DNA of 42,126 nt from Frankiaceae bacterium (GTDB lineage: Bacteria; Actinomycetota; Actinomycetes; JADGOV01). Below the pieces are notes generated by a model. It searched no databases and had not been told where the DNA came from. It saw only the letters and a program-made list of their open reading frames with translations. The stretch is taken from assembly GCA_017882785.1 (NCBI GenBank), contig JADGOV010000016.1, forward strand, positions 1 to 42,126, given 5' to 3'. Positions within the stretch are counted from its first letter, which is position 1; every line of letters starts with the position of its first letter. The position numbers and the translations under genes are program-made. This document shows positions 1-8,035 of the stretch, piece after piece.

Positions 1-954
1 CAGGGTGTCGCTGAAGCCGCCACCGGTCATAGCCGGTAGCAGTCGCCAATCGAAGCGTCGTCCCAGTACGGCGGCGGCTTCGACCACGCGCCGAGCGGGC
101 GGCTCCAACGTTTCCAACCGGCGGCGAACGGTGGCCGCGAACGTCCGCGGCACGCTGGGGGTGAGGGGGCCGGTCAGCCGGCCGTCGGCTGTGAGCGCAC
201 CGACCGAGGCCAGTCCGCTGAGCAGCTCCTCGGCGAGGAACGGCACACCGTCGGAGTGCTCCACGACGAAGTCGACCAGGTCTGTTGGCGGGGGACCTGA
301 GAGGCAGGACTCGATGAGACTGCGCACCTCGGTTCGGTGCAGCCGGTCCAGCGCCAGGACGGGAGCTGAGCAGGCCGTCACGACGTCGTAGAGCCGTTGC
401 GGGGTGTCCCGATCGTCGCGGGCGGTGAGCAACACGAACAGCGGGGTGGCGTCGGCCGCATGGGACAGATAGCTGAGGATGTCAAGGGTGTCCGGGTCGG
501 CCCAGTGGGTGTCTTCCAACACCAACAACGCACCGCCGGCACCGGCGAGCGCGCTTACCAGCCGGAGAACGGCCTCGCCGAGCACGATCCGACCCCCCGG
601 ACGGGAGCCCCGCGGGGACAAACCGGGCAACAGGGCGCCTAGCGCCGGCAGGTAGGGCCGCAGGCCCGGCGGGTTCGGCGCAGGGCGCCCGCGCAGCGCC
701 CCCGCGAGCGCCTCTGTCAATGGCCGGTACGGATCTCCGCCAGGGACCGCGCGGCCGACGAGGACGGTCGTGCCGGCGGCGGCAGCCAGGGTCGCGAATT
801 CCCCGGCCAGCCGGGTCTTTCCCACGCCGGCTTCACCGGTGACCAGAGCCAACTGGCCGTGCCGCCGGGTGACCACCTCCTGCAACAGGTGCTGCAGGAG
901 GTCGATCTCGGTGCTTCGGCCGACAAACCGCGAGGAGCCAGCCCGCCAGGTCAC
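1..954 (-). CDS. AAA/LuxR-type ATP-binding regulator, 5' part (runs off the left edge)
   Basis: The first 318 codons of a minus-strand gene are visible; the 3' end lies outside the window. A P-loop (GEAGVGKT) sits near residues 40-47 and a Walker B strand (LLVLED followed by THWAD) near 143-153. This matches the AAA_16-type ATPase half of large LuxR/MalT-like (LAL) regulators or related guanylate-cyclase-linked ATPases. The GTG at 952-954 is the likely start because an in-frame TGA lies two codons upstream; no strong Shine-Dalgarno is visible. An 8-bp inverted repeat (975-998) lies about 20 bases upstream. The HTH that would settle LuxR membership would be in the missing C-terminus. ATPase domain is secure; LuxR assignment is inference. 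Confidence 0.75.
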   Translation of the reverse strand, partial: MTWRAGSSRFVGRSTEIDLLQHLLQEVVTRRHGQLALVTGEAGVGKTRLAGEFATLAAAAGTTVLVGRAVPGGDPYRPLTEALAGALRGRPAPNPPGLRPYLPALGALLPGLSPRGSRPGGRIVLGEAVLRLVSALAGAGGALLVLEDTHWADPDTLDILSYLSHAADATPLFVLLTARDDRDTPQRLYDVVTACSAPVLALDRLHRTEVRSLIESCLSGPPPTDLVDFVVEHSDGVPFLAEELLSGLASVGALTADGRLTGPLTPSVPRTFAATVRRRLETLEPPARRVVEAAAVLGRRFDWRLLPAMTGGGFSDTL

Positions 955-974
955 GCCTCAGTATCGCCCGCTGC

Positions 975-998
975 GGACCGACTACGCTGTGTCGGTCC
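975..998. promoter_or_regulatory. 8-bp perfect inverted repeat, candidate operator or stem-loop
   Basis: GGACCGAC and GTCGGTCC flank an 8-base spacer. It lies between the stop of the receiver-PAS gene (1037) and the start of the ATPase gene (954), both on the minus strand. There is no T-run after it on the minus strand, so a classical intrinsic terminator is unlikely. A regulator-binding site or a U-less actinobacterial terminator are both possible. Confidence 0.4.
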
Positions 999-1036
999 TC
1001 GTTTGCCGCGATTGGGCGCGGTTGGCCGCGGTCGCG

Positions 1037-2323
1037 CTAGGTGAGCGCCGGCGGCAGCGGCATCGGCGAGTCGGTCGACCGGCGGCCGACCAGGCGCCAG
1101 GTCACGACCAGCCCGTCGCCCATCCGCCCGGCCCGCACGCGGTATGCCCCCCGGTTGAGGTGGCCGTCCACGTACGGCCGGTAGTCCAGGGACTCCACCG
1201 ACAACGGCTCGCCGGTTTGTACGACGCGGACGTAGGAGGCGAACAGCGGGCTCCCGCGCAATGCCGGAAACAGCTGCAGCAGTGGACGGCCCATGAGCTC
1301 TTCCGCTCGCTGGCCGGTGACCTCGACGATGGCCGGATTGGCGTGGTCGATGAGAAAGTCGGTGACGGTGCCGTTGTCGTCGCGGATCGCCGAATACAGC
1401 GCCACCGCGTCCAGCATGGTGTCCAGGGCCCGGCGGAAGCGACTGGCCGATTCCCGAGCCTCCCCTTCGGCCAGCCTTCGGCGGGAGATGTCGACGAAGG
1501 ACGCCACCGCCGCCTCCGGTTTGCTGGCCCCAGAGCTGCGCATGGGTCGCACACTGGCCAACAGCCAGGCGGATGTGGTGTCGGGCCGGCGGACCACGAC
1601 GTCCACCGCGGACAGTGGCCGCCCGATAGCCAATGCCGCCGAAATCGGATCACCGGTGACCCGTGAATCGCCACTGGGAGCGGTGGCGGTGGAGTCGCCA
1701 TGCTCGGCGCCGGTGATCCCCAACGCGGAGACGTGGCGTCCCACGAGGCGGCTGGTAGGCACGCCGAACAGCCGCGTCGCGCTGAAGTTGGCCGAGGTCA
1801 CCACGCCAGCGGCGTCCGTGACCAGGACGCCCTCTTCGAGTGCGTCCAGCAGCAGGTCGACGTAGTCATCGCCACCGGGCGCGGCGACCTCCGACAGTAC
1901 CTCCGGGCCGGCCGCAGGCCGCCGTCGGGGCTGCGGGCTGCGACCGCAGAGGGTGAGCAGTGCCGTGAGCACCGCGTCGTCGGGTGCCGCCTTCTCCAGA
2001 AACAGATCGGCTCCGGCCTCGAGCGCAGCGGCACCCATCCGATCCTCGCTGTACCCGGAGAAGATGGCGATCTTCGACCGGGGCGAGACGTCGCGGATGG
2101 CGGGAATCGCCTCCAGCCCGTCCATCCGGGGCATGGCGACGTCGAGCAGCACGACGTCGGGGTGGTGCAATTCGGCCAGTCGTACTGCCTCGACGCCGTC
2201 GGCGGCGGTAGCCACGACGGCGAAGTCCGGATGGTCGTCCAGCGTGACCTGCATGAGGAGCCGCAACGAGTGGGAGTCGTCGGCCAGCAGCACACGCAGC
2301 GCGGGGCCAGCGAGTCGAGGCAC
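1037..2323 (-). CDS. Receiver-PAS-PAS signalling protein without an output domain
   Basis: About 428 residues. The N-terminus is a CheY-like receiver: acidic pair D15/D16, phospho-acceptor D61 in LLDVAMP, Ser89 and K111. Two PAS-like domains follow, roughly 155-280 (VLVTDAAGVVTSANFSA) and 300-410. No kinase, GGDEF, EAL, PP2C or DNA-binding domain is visible, so it may be an adaptor or a divergent sensor. Upstream in-frame codons exist, but GTG 2323 is preceded by GGGAGG with a 7-base gap, the best start in the region. Its neighbours are an RsbW-like ATPase upstream on the same strand and a large AAA regulator downstream, which suggests a phosphorelay or partner-switching module. Function is inferred from domains only. 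Confidence 0.8.
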   Translation of the reverse strand: MPRLAGPALRVLLADDSHSLRLLMQVTLDDHPDFAVVATAADGVEAVRLAELHHPDVVLLDVAMPRMDGLEAIPAIRDVSPRSKIAIFSGYSEDRMGAAALEAGADLFLEKAAPDDAVLTALLTLCGRSPQPRRRPAAGPEVLSEVAAPGGDDYVDLLLDALEEGVLVTDAAGVVTSANFSATRLFGVPTSRLVGRHVSALGITGAEHGDSTATAPSGDSRVTGDPISAALAIGRPLSAVDVVVRRPDTTSAWLLASVRPMRSSGASKPEAAVASFVDISRRRLAEGEARESASRFRRALDTMLDAVALYSAIRDDNGTVTDFLIDHANPAIVEVTGQRAEELMGRPLLQLFPALRGSPLFASYVRVVQTGEPLSVESLDYRPYVDGHLNRGAYRVRAGRMGDGLVVTWRLVGRRSTDSPMPLPPALT

Positions 2324-2476
2324 GGCTGTACCTCCCGTCAGCGGCATCACTGGCACCGGATAATGCCACCAACTGATCGTCCCGGGCGCCATCACCCGAT
2401 AGAGCCGGTTTCGGGTCGAGCTGACTAGTCATCGCGGGCTGCTCACCGGAGTGGATCACCCCCTCAGGGTCGTCAG

Positions 2477-2884
2477 TCACTCACTCACGGGCAGCTCACA
2501 CCACACCCGCTTGCCCGACGACGCCATCTCGCTGCCCCAGTCGGCCGCGACCGCCTGCAGCAGTGCCAGTCCACGGCCACCCTCGGACCAGGTTGTGACG
2601 GCCATCGCCTGGGGCGCCACCCGACTGGAGTCGGCGACCGATATCCGGATCCGGTTCCCGCGCAGGGAGACGTCGAGGTAGATCGGCGGCGGTCCGTGAC
2701 GCAGTGCGTTGGTGACGAGCTCACTCACCATCAGTTCGGCGTCGTCGCGCACGTCGGGTCGCAGCGGCCACTGCGCGAGGTAGGACATGGCGAAATGCCG
2801 GGCGGCCGGCACGGTCTCGGGGCCTGCCGACAGGCTGAGGACGACGTGTCGCCTCTGCGCGGTCGGCTCTGCCATGGCGGGCAC
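2477..2884 (-). CDS. RsbW-like histidine-kinase-fold ATPase (anti-sigma factor type)
   Basis: 135 residues covering a single HATPase_c domain. The N box is ELVTNALRH (E55, N59), a G1-like VADSS contains D85, and the G2 loop is GGRGLALL near 102-109. This is the architecture of the many small actinobacterial ATP-binding regulators related to RsbW/SpoIIAB, which bind anti-anti-sigma factors, sigma factors or PP2C proteins. The GTG start follows GGAAGG by 7 bases; an in-frame ATG three codons later is an alternative. It lies just upstream of the receiver-PAS-PAS gene on the same strand. No cognate STAS protein or sigma factor is adjacent, so the partner is unknown. Confidence 0.85.
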   Translation of the reverse strand: MPAMAEPTAQRRHVVLSLSAGPETVPAARHFAMSYLAQWPLRPDVRDDAELMVSELVTNALRHGPPPIYLDVSLRGNRIRISVADSSRVAPQAMAVTTWSEGGRGLALLQAVAADWGSEMASSGKRVWCELPVSE

Positions 2885-2926
2885 ATACCCGCCTTCCGCG
2901 CGCGATCCTCCGTGCCCGGCTAATTC

Positions 2927-3760
2927 TCACCTCGCCGCCAGGGTGGCGAGCACGTCCTCGTGCAGATGGCCGTTGGACGCGATGACGCTGCCGCCGTCCG
3001 GGCCGGGGTGGCCGTCGAGGTCGGTGAAGCGACCGCCAGCCTCTTCGACCACGACCTGCAGTGCGGCCAGGTCCCACAGCGATACGGCAGGCTCACAGGA
3101 GATGTCCACCGCCCCCTCGGCGACGAGCATGTGGGACCAGAAGTCTCCGTAGGCCCGGTTCCGCCAACTGCGCTCGGCCAGCGTGAGCAGGCCCTCAAGA
3201 CGGCCTCCGGGCACCCATCCGCCGAGGCTGGAGTAGGACAGCGAGGCGTCCTCGATGTTCCCGACGTCGGAGACAGCGAGGCGCCGGGCTGCCGGGTCCG
3301 ACCCGCCGACGGAGGCCGCCGACCATGCACCAGTGCCGCGCGCCGCCCACCAGCGACGGCCGAGTGCCGGGGCGGATACGACACCGACGCACATCTCGGA
3401 GTCCACTCGTAACGCTACCAATGTCGCCCAGACAGGGACGCCGCGGACGAAGTTCTTTGTCCCGTCGATCGGGTCGATCACCCACTGGCGAGCGGCGGAC
3501 CGGTCGGACGCGTCCCCGAAATCCCCCCCGAAATCCCCCCCGAACTCTTCGCCGAGCACCGAGTCACCGGCCCGGGCCTGGGTGATCGCGCGGCGAAGCT
3601 CACGCTCGACGGTCTGATCCGCGTCCGTGACGGGGGTGAGGTCGGGCTTGGTCGACACGTGCAGGTCCCGTGCCCCGAACCGGGCGGTGGTGATGGCGTC
3701 GGCCGCGTCGGCCAACGCGAGCGCGAGACTCAGATCGGCCGGATCCGGCTGCGCCGCCAC
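2927..3760 (-). CDS. hisN: Inositol-monophosphatase-family phosphatase, probable histidinol-phosphatase HisN
   Basis: About 277 residues with the Mg-dependent IMPase signatures: a GEEFG glutamate motif, WVIDPIDGTKNF as metal site 1, and WDLAALQVVVEEAGG as metal site 2. The N-terminal LALADAADAITTARFG followed by TKPDLTPVTDADQ is typical of the actinobacterial HisN branch, which dephosphorylates L-histidinol phosphate. Plain inositol phosphatase activity cannot be excluded. Start is uncertain: GTG 3760 fits the family N-terminus, while GTG 3799 would overlap the rsgA stop. Neither has a clear ribosome site, so translation is probably coupled to rsgA. An in-frame 12-base tandem repeat inserts GGDFGGDFGD directly after the GEEFG motif. 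Confidence 0.82.
   Translation of the reverse strand: MAAQPDPADLSLALALADAADAITTARFGARDLHVSTKPDLTPVTDADQTVERELRRAITQARAGDSVLGEEFGGDFGGDFGDASDRSAARQWVIDPIDGTKNFVRGVPVWATLVALRVDSEMCVGVVSAPALGRRWWAARGTGAWSAASVGGSDPAARRLAVSDVGNIEDASLSYSSLGGWVPGGRLEGLLTLAERSWRNRAYGDFWSHMLVAEGAVDISCEPAVSLWDLAALQVVVEEAGGRFTDLDGHPGPDGGSVIASNGHLHEDVLATLAAR
3517..3546. repeat. 12-bp in-frame tandem repeat inside hisN
   Basis: Two perfect copies of a 12-base unit (cgaaatcccccc) plus the first bases of a third. On the coding strand it encodes repeated GGDF tetrapeptides next to the catalytic GEEFG loop. The C-runs make slippage likely. Confidence 0.85.
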
Positions 3761-3785
3761 GTCGGGGAGCGTACCGAGGACGGCG

Positions 3786-4805
3786 TTACGGGCCGCCACC
3801 AGGCAGGTCGGCCCGGGCCTGCAGCAGCACGCGGAGCGACGACAGCCGCTCCGGCGATGCGTGGCCCGCGGCCACCCAGCGGTCCAGTGCACAGTCCGCC
3901 CCCTGGTGGCGGCAGTCCCGCGGGCAGTCGGCCGCCCCCCGCGCCAGATCCGGGAAGGCGGCGAGCACTCGATCCGTACGGACGTGACCCAGTCCGAACG
4001 AGCGCACTCCCGGGGTGTCCACCACCCACCCGCCACCGTCGAGCGGGAGCGCCACAGCCGAGGAGGAGATGTGTCGGCCGCGACCGGTGGTCGGATTGAC
4101 CGGGCCGGTCAGGCGGGCCGCCGCCGGCACCAGCGCGTTGACCAACGTCGACTTGCCGACGCCGGAATGCCCGACCAGGGCGGTGAGGTGACCGCGCAGC
4201 AGCCGGCCCACCTCCGCGACGGCAATCGGATCCAGTTCGGCATCTGCCTGACCGCTCACGATGACCGGAAGATGCAGGCTGTGGTAACGCGCGAGGATGT
4301 CCTGCGGATCGGCGAGGTCTGCCTTGGTGAGGCAGAGCAACGGGGCGACGCCGGCATCGTAGGCGGCGATCAGACAGCGGTCGATCAAACCCACGCGGGG
4401 CGGCGGATCGGCCAGCGCCGTGACGACCAAGAGCTGATCGGCGTTGGCCACGATCGGTCGCTCCACCGGGTCGGCGTCGTCCGGCGTTCGGCGCAGCACG
4501 GTGCGCCGCGGCTCGATCCGGACGATGCGGGCCAGCGTCCCCGGCGCCCCTGAGGCGTCACCGACCACCTCGACCCGGTCCCCGACGGCGAGGGTGCGCC
4601 GGCCCAGCTCACGCGCCTTCATCGCGGTGACCTCACCGGCCCCCTCGGCGCTGGCGTCGTCGAGGGCGACGCGGAACCGTCCGCGGTCGATGGCGGTGAT
4701 GAAGCCGTGGACGGCCTTGGAGTGCTGTGGCCGTCGCCGGGTCCGCGGTCGGCTACCCCGCCCGGGCCTGACGCGTACGTCGTCCTCGTCGAGGTCGCGG
4801 GTCAT
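3786..4805 (-). CDS. rsgA: Ribosome small-subunit-dependent GTPase A
   Basis: 339 residues. RsgA is a circularly permuted GTPase that helps late 30S maturation. Visible parts are an OB-fold region (about 30-100), G4 TKAD at 160-163, the P-loop GHSGVGKST at 212-220, G3 DTPG at 263-266, and a C-terminal zinc knuckle with C294, C298, H300 and C305. A basic N-terminal tail (GRGSRPRTRRRPQ) is common in actinobacterial members. Its ATG overlaps the aroA stop as ATGA, and its stop lies next to or inside the start of hisN. The three genes therefore form one tight transcription unit. The aroA-rsgA pairing is also seen in mycobacteria. Confidence 0.96.
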   Translation of the reverse strand: MTRDLDEDDVRVRPGRGSRPRTRRRPQHSKAVHGFITAIDRGRFRVALDDASAEGAGEVTAMKARELGRRTLAVGDRVEVVGDASGAPGTLARIVRIEPRRTVLRRTPDDADPVERPIVANADQLLVVTALADPPPRVGLIDRCLIAAYDAGVAPLLCLTKADLADPQDILARYHSLHLPVIVSGQADAELDPIAVAEVGRLLRGHLTALVGHSGVGKSTLVNALVPAAARLTGPVNPTTGRGRHISSSAVALPLDGGGWVVDTPGVRSFGLGHVRTDRVLAAFPDLARGAADCPRDCRHQGADCALDRWVAAGHASPERLSSLRVLLQARADLPGGGP

Positions 4806-6094
4806 CGGCTCTCGGAGCCGTTCAGGACTCGGCGCCAGAGCGCCGGAAACTCCGGAAGCGTCTTGCCGGTCGTCGCCATGTTCTCCACAGCCACCCCCTC
4901 GACCGCCAGACCGACAACCGCGGCGGCCATGGCCATCCGATGGTCGTCGTAGGTGGCGACGACCCCGCCGTGCAGCCGTCGGGGTATGACGGCCAGCCCG
5001 TCAGCTGTCTCGCGCACCTCCCCACCCAATCGGGTGAGCTCGCCCGCAAGGGCCGCGAGCCGATCCGTCTCCTGGCCGCGCAGGTGCGGCACTCCGCGCA
5101 GGCGCGACGGTGTCTGCGCCAGTACGGCCACCGCGGCCAGTACCGGAACCAGCTCGCCCACGTCGGCCAGGTCGGCGTCCAGCCCGATGATCCTTCCGGT
5201 GCCCCAAAGCGTCAGGCCGGTCGCGTCGAGGACGTATGCGGCCCCCATCTGGCTCAGCAGCGCCGGCAGCGCCGCGCCAGGCTGGTCGGAGGAGCGGGGC
5301 CAGCCGGGCACCGTCACCCGGCCACCGGTCACGAGCGCCGCGGCCAGCAGTGGCGCGGCGCTGGACAGGTCGGGTTCGATGTCGATGACACCGGGCTGCA
5401 GCCGTCCGGACCGCACGATCCAACCGTCCGGCTGGATCGTGGTGACCTGCGCTCCGCGGGCACGCAGCATGGTCACGGTCATCGCCAGGTGCGGCCGGCT
5501 GGGTAGTCGGGGCCCGACGTGGCGCACCTGTATCCCGGCGTCGTAGGCCGGCGCGGCGAGCAGGAGTCCGCTGATGAGTTGCGAGGAGGCGGAGGCCTCC
5601 ACCTCGACCTCGCCGCCGGCCACCCGGCCGGTGCCGTGTACGAGGACCGGCATCCCTCCCCGGGAACTCTCCAGCACCACCCCCAGGCTCCGCAGGGCGT
5701 CGATCAGCGGGCCGAGCGGGCGGCTGCGCATCCGCCGGTCCCCGTCGAAGCTGATGTCACCGGTGGCGAGCGCGGCGACAGGGGGCAGAAACCGAGCCAC
5801 GGTGCCCGCGTTGCCCACCTCGACCCTGGCCGCCGACGGCGCCAGCGGCGGCCCACTACTCCGCACGAGGCATTCACCCGGCCGATCCTCCTGCACCTCG
5901 ACGCCGAGCGCCCGTAGGCCGCCGACCATCAGATCGGTGTCCCGACTGACCAACGGTCGGCGGATCAGAGTGTCCCCGGGGGACAGCGCGGCGAGCACCA
6001 AGGCCCGGTTCGTCATGGACTTCGAACCGGGCACCTCGACCACGGCGTCGACCGGCCCCCGCGCTCGAGGCGCCGGCCACGGCTCGCTGGTCAC
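4802..6094 (-). CDS. aroA: 3-phosphoshikimate 1-carboxyvinyltransferase (EPSP synthase)
   Basis: 430 residues, the usual length. It condenses shikimate 3-phosphate with phosphoenolpyruvate in chorismate synthesis. Motifs seen: PGSKSMTNR with K25, GNAGT at 94-98, DGDRRMRSRP, a SSASSQLISGLLL stretch, RGQETDRL, and DDHRMAMA near the C-terminus. These are the substrate-binding and catalytic segments of the family. The GTG start follows GGGAG by a short gap. The stop overlaps the rsgA ATG by four bases. It heads the aroA-rsgA-hisN run. The gene upstream, at 6289, diverges. Confidence 0.97.
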   Translation of the reverse strand: MTSEPWPAPRARGPVDAVVEVPGSKSMTNRALVLAALSPGDTLIRRPLVSRDTDLMVGGLRALGVEVQEDRPGECLVRSSGPPLAPSAARVEVGNAGTVARFLPPVAALATGDISFDGDRRMRSRPLGPLIDALRSLGVVLESSRGGMPVLVHGTGRVAGGEVEVEASASSQLISGLLLAAPAYDAGIQVRHVGPRLPSRPHLAMTVTMLRARGAQVTTIQPDGWIVRSGRLQPGVIDIEPDLSSAAPLLAAALVTGGRVTVPGWPRSSDQPGAALPALLSQMGAAYVLDATGLTLWGTGRIIGLDADLADVGELVPVLAAVAVLAQTPSRLRGVPHLRGQETDRLAALAGELTRLGGEVRETADGLAVIPRRLHGGVVATYDDHRMAMAAAVVGLAVEGVAVENMATTGKTLPEFPALWRRVLNGSESR

Positions 6095-6288
6095 GAGGCT
6101 CCCGCTGATGCGCAGTACGGTACACGGTCAGGTTACTGTCGGCGCCGACTCATCCCCGGCTGCGCCCTCCCGCGGCGCCGGCCCGGCGACTTGTCGACTG
6201 CCCGGCCACGGAGTAGACACGGAAGGCTAGTCACGGGGCCGACGACGGGCCCGGACGGGACGTGACGCCGAACAGAAAGGAGGATGTG

Positions 6289-6639
6289 GTGGACCCGATC
6301 GAAGCGCGACGACGTCTGGAGGAGCTGCAGGCCGATCTCGATCGGTCGGCAGCCACACTGACGGCCGAGGGCGCCGGTACCGGGAGCGAGCTCAGCTCCA
6401 TGGACCAGCATCCGGCGGACGCCGGCACAGATCTGCAGGACGCCGACCGGCAGGTGGCCGTACTGGAGGCCATCTCCGACCAGCGCCGCCAGGTCGTCGA
6501 GGCCTTGACCCGCCTCGACGGGGGCACCTATGGCACGTGCGTCGACTGCGGCGGACGCCTTCCGGAGGAGCGGCTGGACGCCAGGCCGGAAGCGGCAAGG
6601 TGCCTGACCTGCCAGGCCCGGGTCGAGGGGAGTCGTTGA
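6289..6639 (+). CDS. DksA/TraR-family C4 zinc-finger protein
   Basis: About 116 residues. The C-terminus carries a four-cysteine finger: CVDCGG, then CLTCQ some 20 residues later. An N-terminal helical stretch (ARRRLEELQADLDRS) could form a coiled coil. The middle, with MDQHPADAGTDLQ and LDGGTYGTC, is characteristic of the actinobacterial TraR/DksA family, proposed to enter the RNA polymerase secondary channel. GTG 6289 is preferred because AAAGGAGG ends five bases before it; an upstream GTG at 6262 would place this site inside the gene. It is divergent from aroA and lies just upstream of the sigR promoter. Confidence 0.85.
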   Translation: MDPIEARRRLEELQADLDRSAATLTAEGAGTGSELSSMDQHPADAGTDLQDADRQVAVLEAISDQRRQVVEALTRLDGGTYGTCVDCGGRLPEERLDARPEAARCLTCQARVEGSR

Positions 6640-6681
6640 GCGGACGAGGTCCGAGTCGGCCGTCGGTCCGCCGCCGGCCGT

Positions 6682-6708
6682 GGGAATCCGCCTGCTGCGG
6701 CGAGCGTT
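6682..6708 (+). promoter_or_regulatory. SigR/SigH-type promoter upstream of sigR
   Basis: GGGAAT (6682-6687), an 18-base spacer and GTT (6706-6708) match the published GGAAT-N18-GTT consensus of actinobacterial SigR/SigH. Placed upstream of sigR itself, it implies positive autoregulation under thiol stress, as in Streptomyces. The predicted transcript start, around 6714-6718, falls at or next to an in-frame GTG at 6718. Confidence 0.75.
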
Positions 6709-6909
6709 GCCGCAGACGTGACCGGGCTCCCCTCGCCGTCAGCTCGACCGTCCGACCGACCTCCCGCTAGACCGTCAGACCGTCCGTCCGACGGACCACG
6801 GTCACAGCGGCGGTCGCCCGCGACCGCTGCTGTGGGCCGGGGAAAGCCCCGAGCAGGCGTATTCTCGATCGTCTCCGGCGGTAGGTCATCGCCGGGTCGA
6901 TGGCGGGAG

Positions 6910-7545
6910 GTGGGACCGGTCCCCGAGAGCCTGGAGCAGCGCAGCGAGCGGTTCGAGCGAACGGCCATGCCGTTCCTCGATCAGCTGTACTCGGCCGCGC
7001 TGCGCATGACGCGCAATCCGGCCGACGCCGAGGACCTGGTCCAGGAGACGTTTGTCAAGGCGTTTGCCGCCTTCCATCAGTTCGAGGAGGGCACCAATCT
7101 CAAGGCGTGGCTCTACCGCATTCTGACGAATACCTTCATCAACAGTTACCGGAAGAAGCAGCGTGAGCCGCTGCAGGCGGACAGTGACAACGTCGAGGAC
7201 TGGCAACTGGCGCGAGCCGAGTCGCACACCTCCAGTGGGCTGCGCTCGGCGGAAACCGAGGCGTTGGATCACCTACCGGACGGGGATGTGAAGACGGCAC
7301 TGCAGGAGCTGCCGGACGACTTCCGGATGGCGGTCTATCTCGCTGACGTCGAGGGATTCGCATACAAGGAGATCGCCGACATCATGGGCACGCCGATCGG
7401 CACCGTCATGTCGCGCCTCCATCGCGGACGGCGCGGGTTGCGCTCGAAGCTGGAGGAATACGCACTGGAGCGTGGCTTCATCCGTCCCGCCCAGCTCGTG
7501 CCGCCGCCGGAGACCATCACCGCCGGGGCCGGTGAGCAATTGTGA
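6910..7545 (+). CDS. sigR: ECF sigma factor SigR/SigH (thiol-oxidative and heat stress)
   Basis: About 211 residues from GTG 6910. Region 2 contains [14 protein letters not shown], then [19 protein letters not shown] and YRKKQREP. The region 4 HTH is [26 protein letters not shown]. These match Streptomyces SigR and mycobacterial SigH closely. The VGPVPES start resembles the MGPV start of S. coelicolor SigR. The reading frame stays open back to GTG 6718, adding 64 residues rich in Pro, Arg and Ser; S. coelicolor makes a similar unstable extended isoform from its inducible promoter. The stop overlaps rsrA as GTGA, giving coupled translation with the anti-sigma factor. Confidence 0.93.
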   Translation: MGPVPESLEQRSERFERTAMPFLDQLYSAALRMTRNPADAEDLVQETFVKAFAAFHQFEEGTNLKAWLYRILTNTFINSYRKKQREPLQADSDNVEDWQLARAESHTSSGLRSAETEALDHLPDGDVKTALQELPDDFRMAVYLADVEGFAYKEIADIMGTPIGTVMSRLHRGRRGLRSKLEEYALERGFIRPAQLVPPPETITAGAGEQL

Positions 7546-7826
7546 GCTGTGGCAATCCGCACGCGACCGATTGCCGCGAGGTCATCGAGAAGGTTTACAT
7601 CTACCTCGACGGCGAGGCGCAGCACGATGACCGCCAACGGATCCGGACGCACCTCGAGGAGTGCGGGCCGTGCCTGCGCCAGTACGGCCTGGAGCAGGAG
7701 ATCAAGGCACTGGTGGCCCGCTGCTGCGGCAGCGAGCACGCGCCCGACGGGTTGCGGGACCGTCTGGTGATCAGGCTCCGGGAGGTGCGGGTCGAGATCG
7801 GCTCCGTGGACTACGGCGGGGACTGA
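7542..7826 (+). CDS. rsrA: Redox-sensing zinc anti-sigma factor RsrA/RshA
   Basis: 94 residues of the ZAS family. C3, C11, H37, C41 and C44 occupy the positions described for S. coelicolor RsrA, with the HLEECGPC motif at 37-44 and a further C61-C62 pair. In that family, zinc-bound reduced protein holds SigR; disulphide formation releases zinc and SigR. The GTG start overlaps the sigR stop by four bases. The whole circuit (inducible promoter, sigma factor, redox anti-sigma) is therefore present and looks intact. Confidence 0.95.
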   Translation: MSCGNPHATDCREVIEKVYIYLDGEAQHDDRQRIRTHLEECGPCLRQYGLEQEIKALVARCCGSEHAPDGLRDRLVIRLREVRVEIGSVDYGGD

Positions 7827-7829
7827 CTC

Positions 7830-7904
7830 CTAGGCGTTTGGCTTCTTGCCGTGATTGGCCTTGTTCTTCGCCCGTGACCTGCGCTTTCGTGCGCGCTTCG
7901 CCAT
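7830..7904 (-). CDS. 50S ribosomal protein bL37 (24 residues)
   Basis: A very short, highly basic gene on the minus strand encodes 24 residues: it begins MAKRARKRRSR, continues AKNKANHGKK and ends PNA. This matches the actinobacterial bL37 protein first seen in mycobacterial ribosome structures, with its MAKR start and an NHGK(R/K)PN tail. The ATG is preceded by AAGGGA with a 5-base gap. It sits between rsrA and the biotin carboxylase gene, converging on rsrA. Its size makes it easy to miss in automated annotation. Confidence 0.9.
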   Translation of the reverse strand: MAKRARKRRSRAKNKANHGKKPNA

Positions 7905-8035
7905 GATCGTCCCTTCTCGTCGCCGCTTCGCCATCCAGTGTCTCAGGTACCGGGCTTTGCTGGTGCGGGGCGCCGGCTCCGCTAGTCTCGCCTGCCAGCG
8001 TCGGACAGGCCGGCGTCGGACTGGGAGGCTGGCGC

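Noticed and set aside
975-998. Reading the palindrome as an intrinsic terminator
   Set aside because: No T-run follows on the minus strand, so a standard terminator is not supported.
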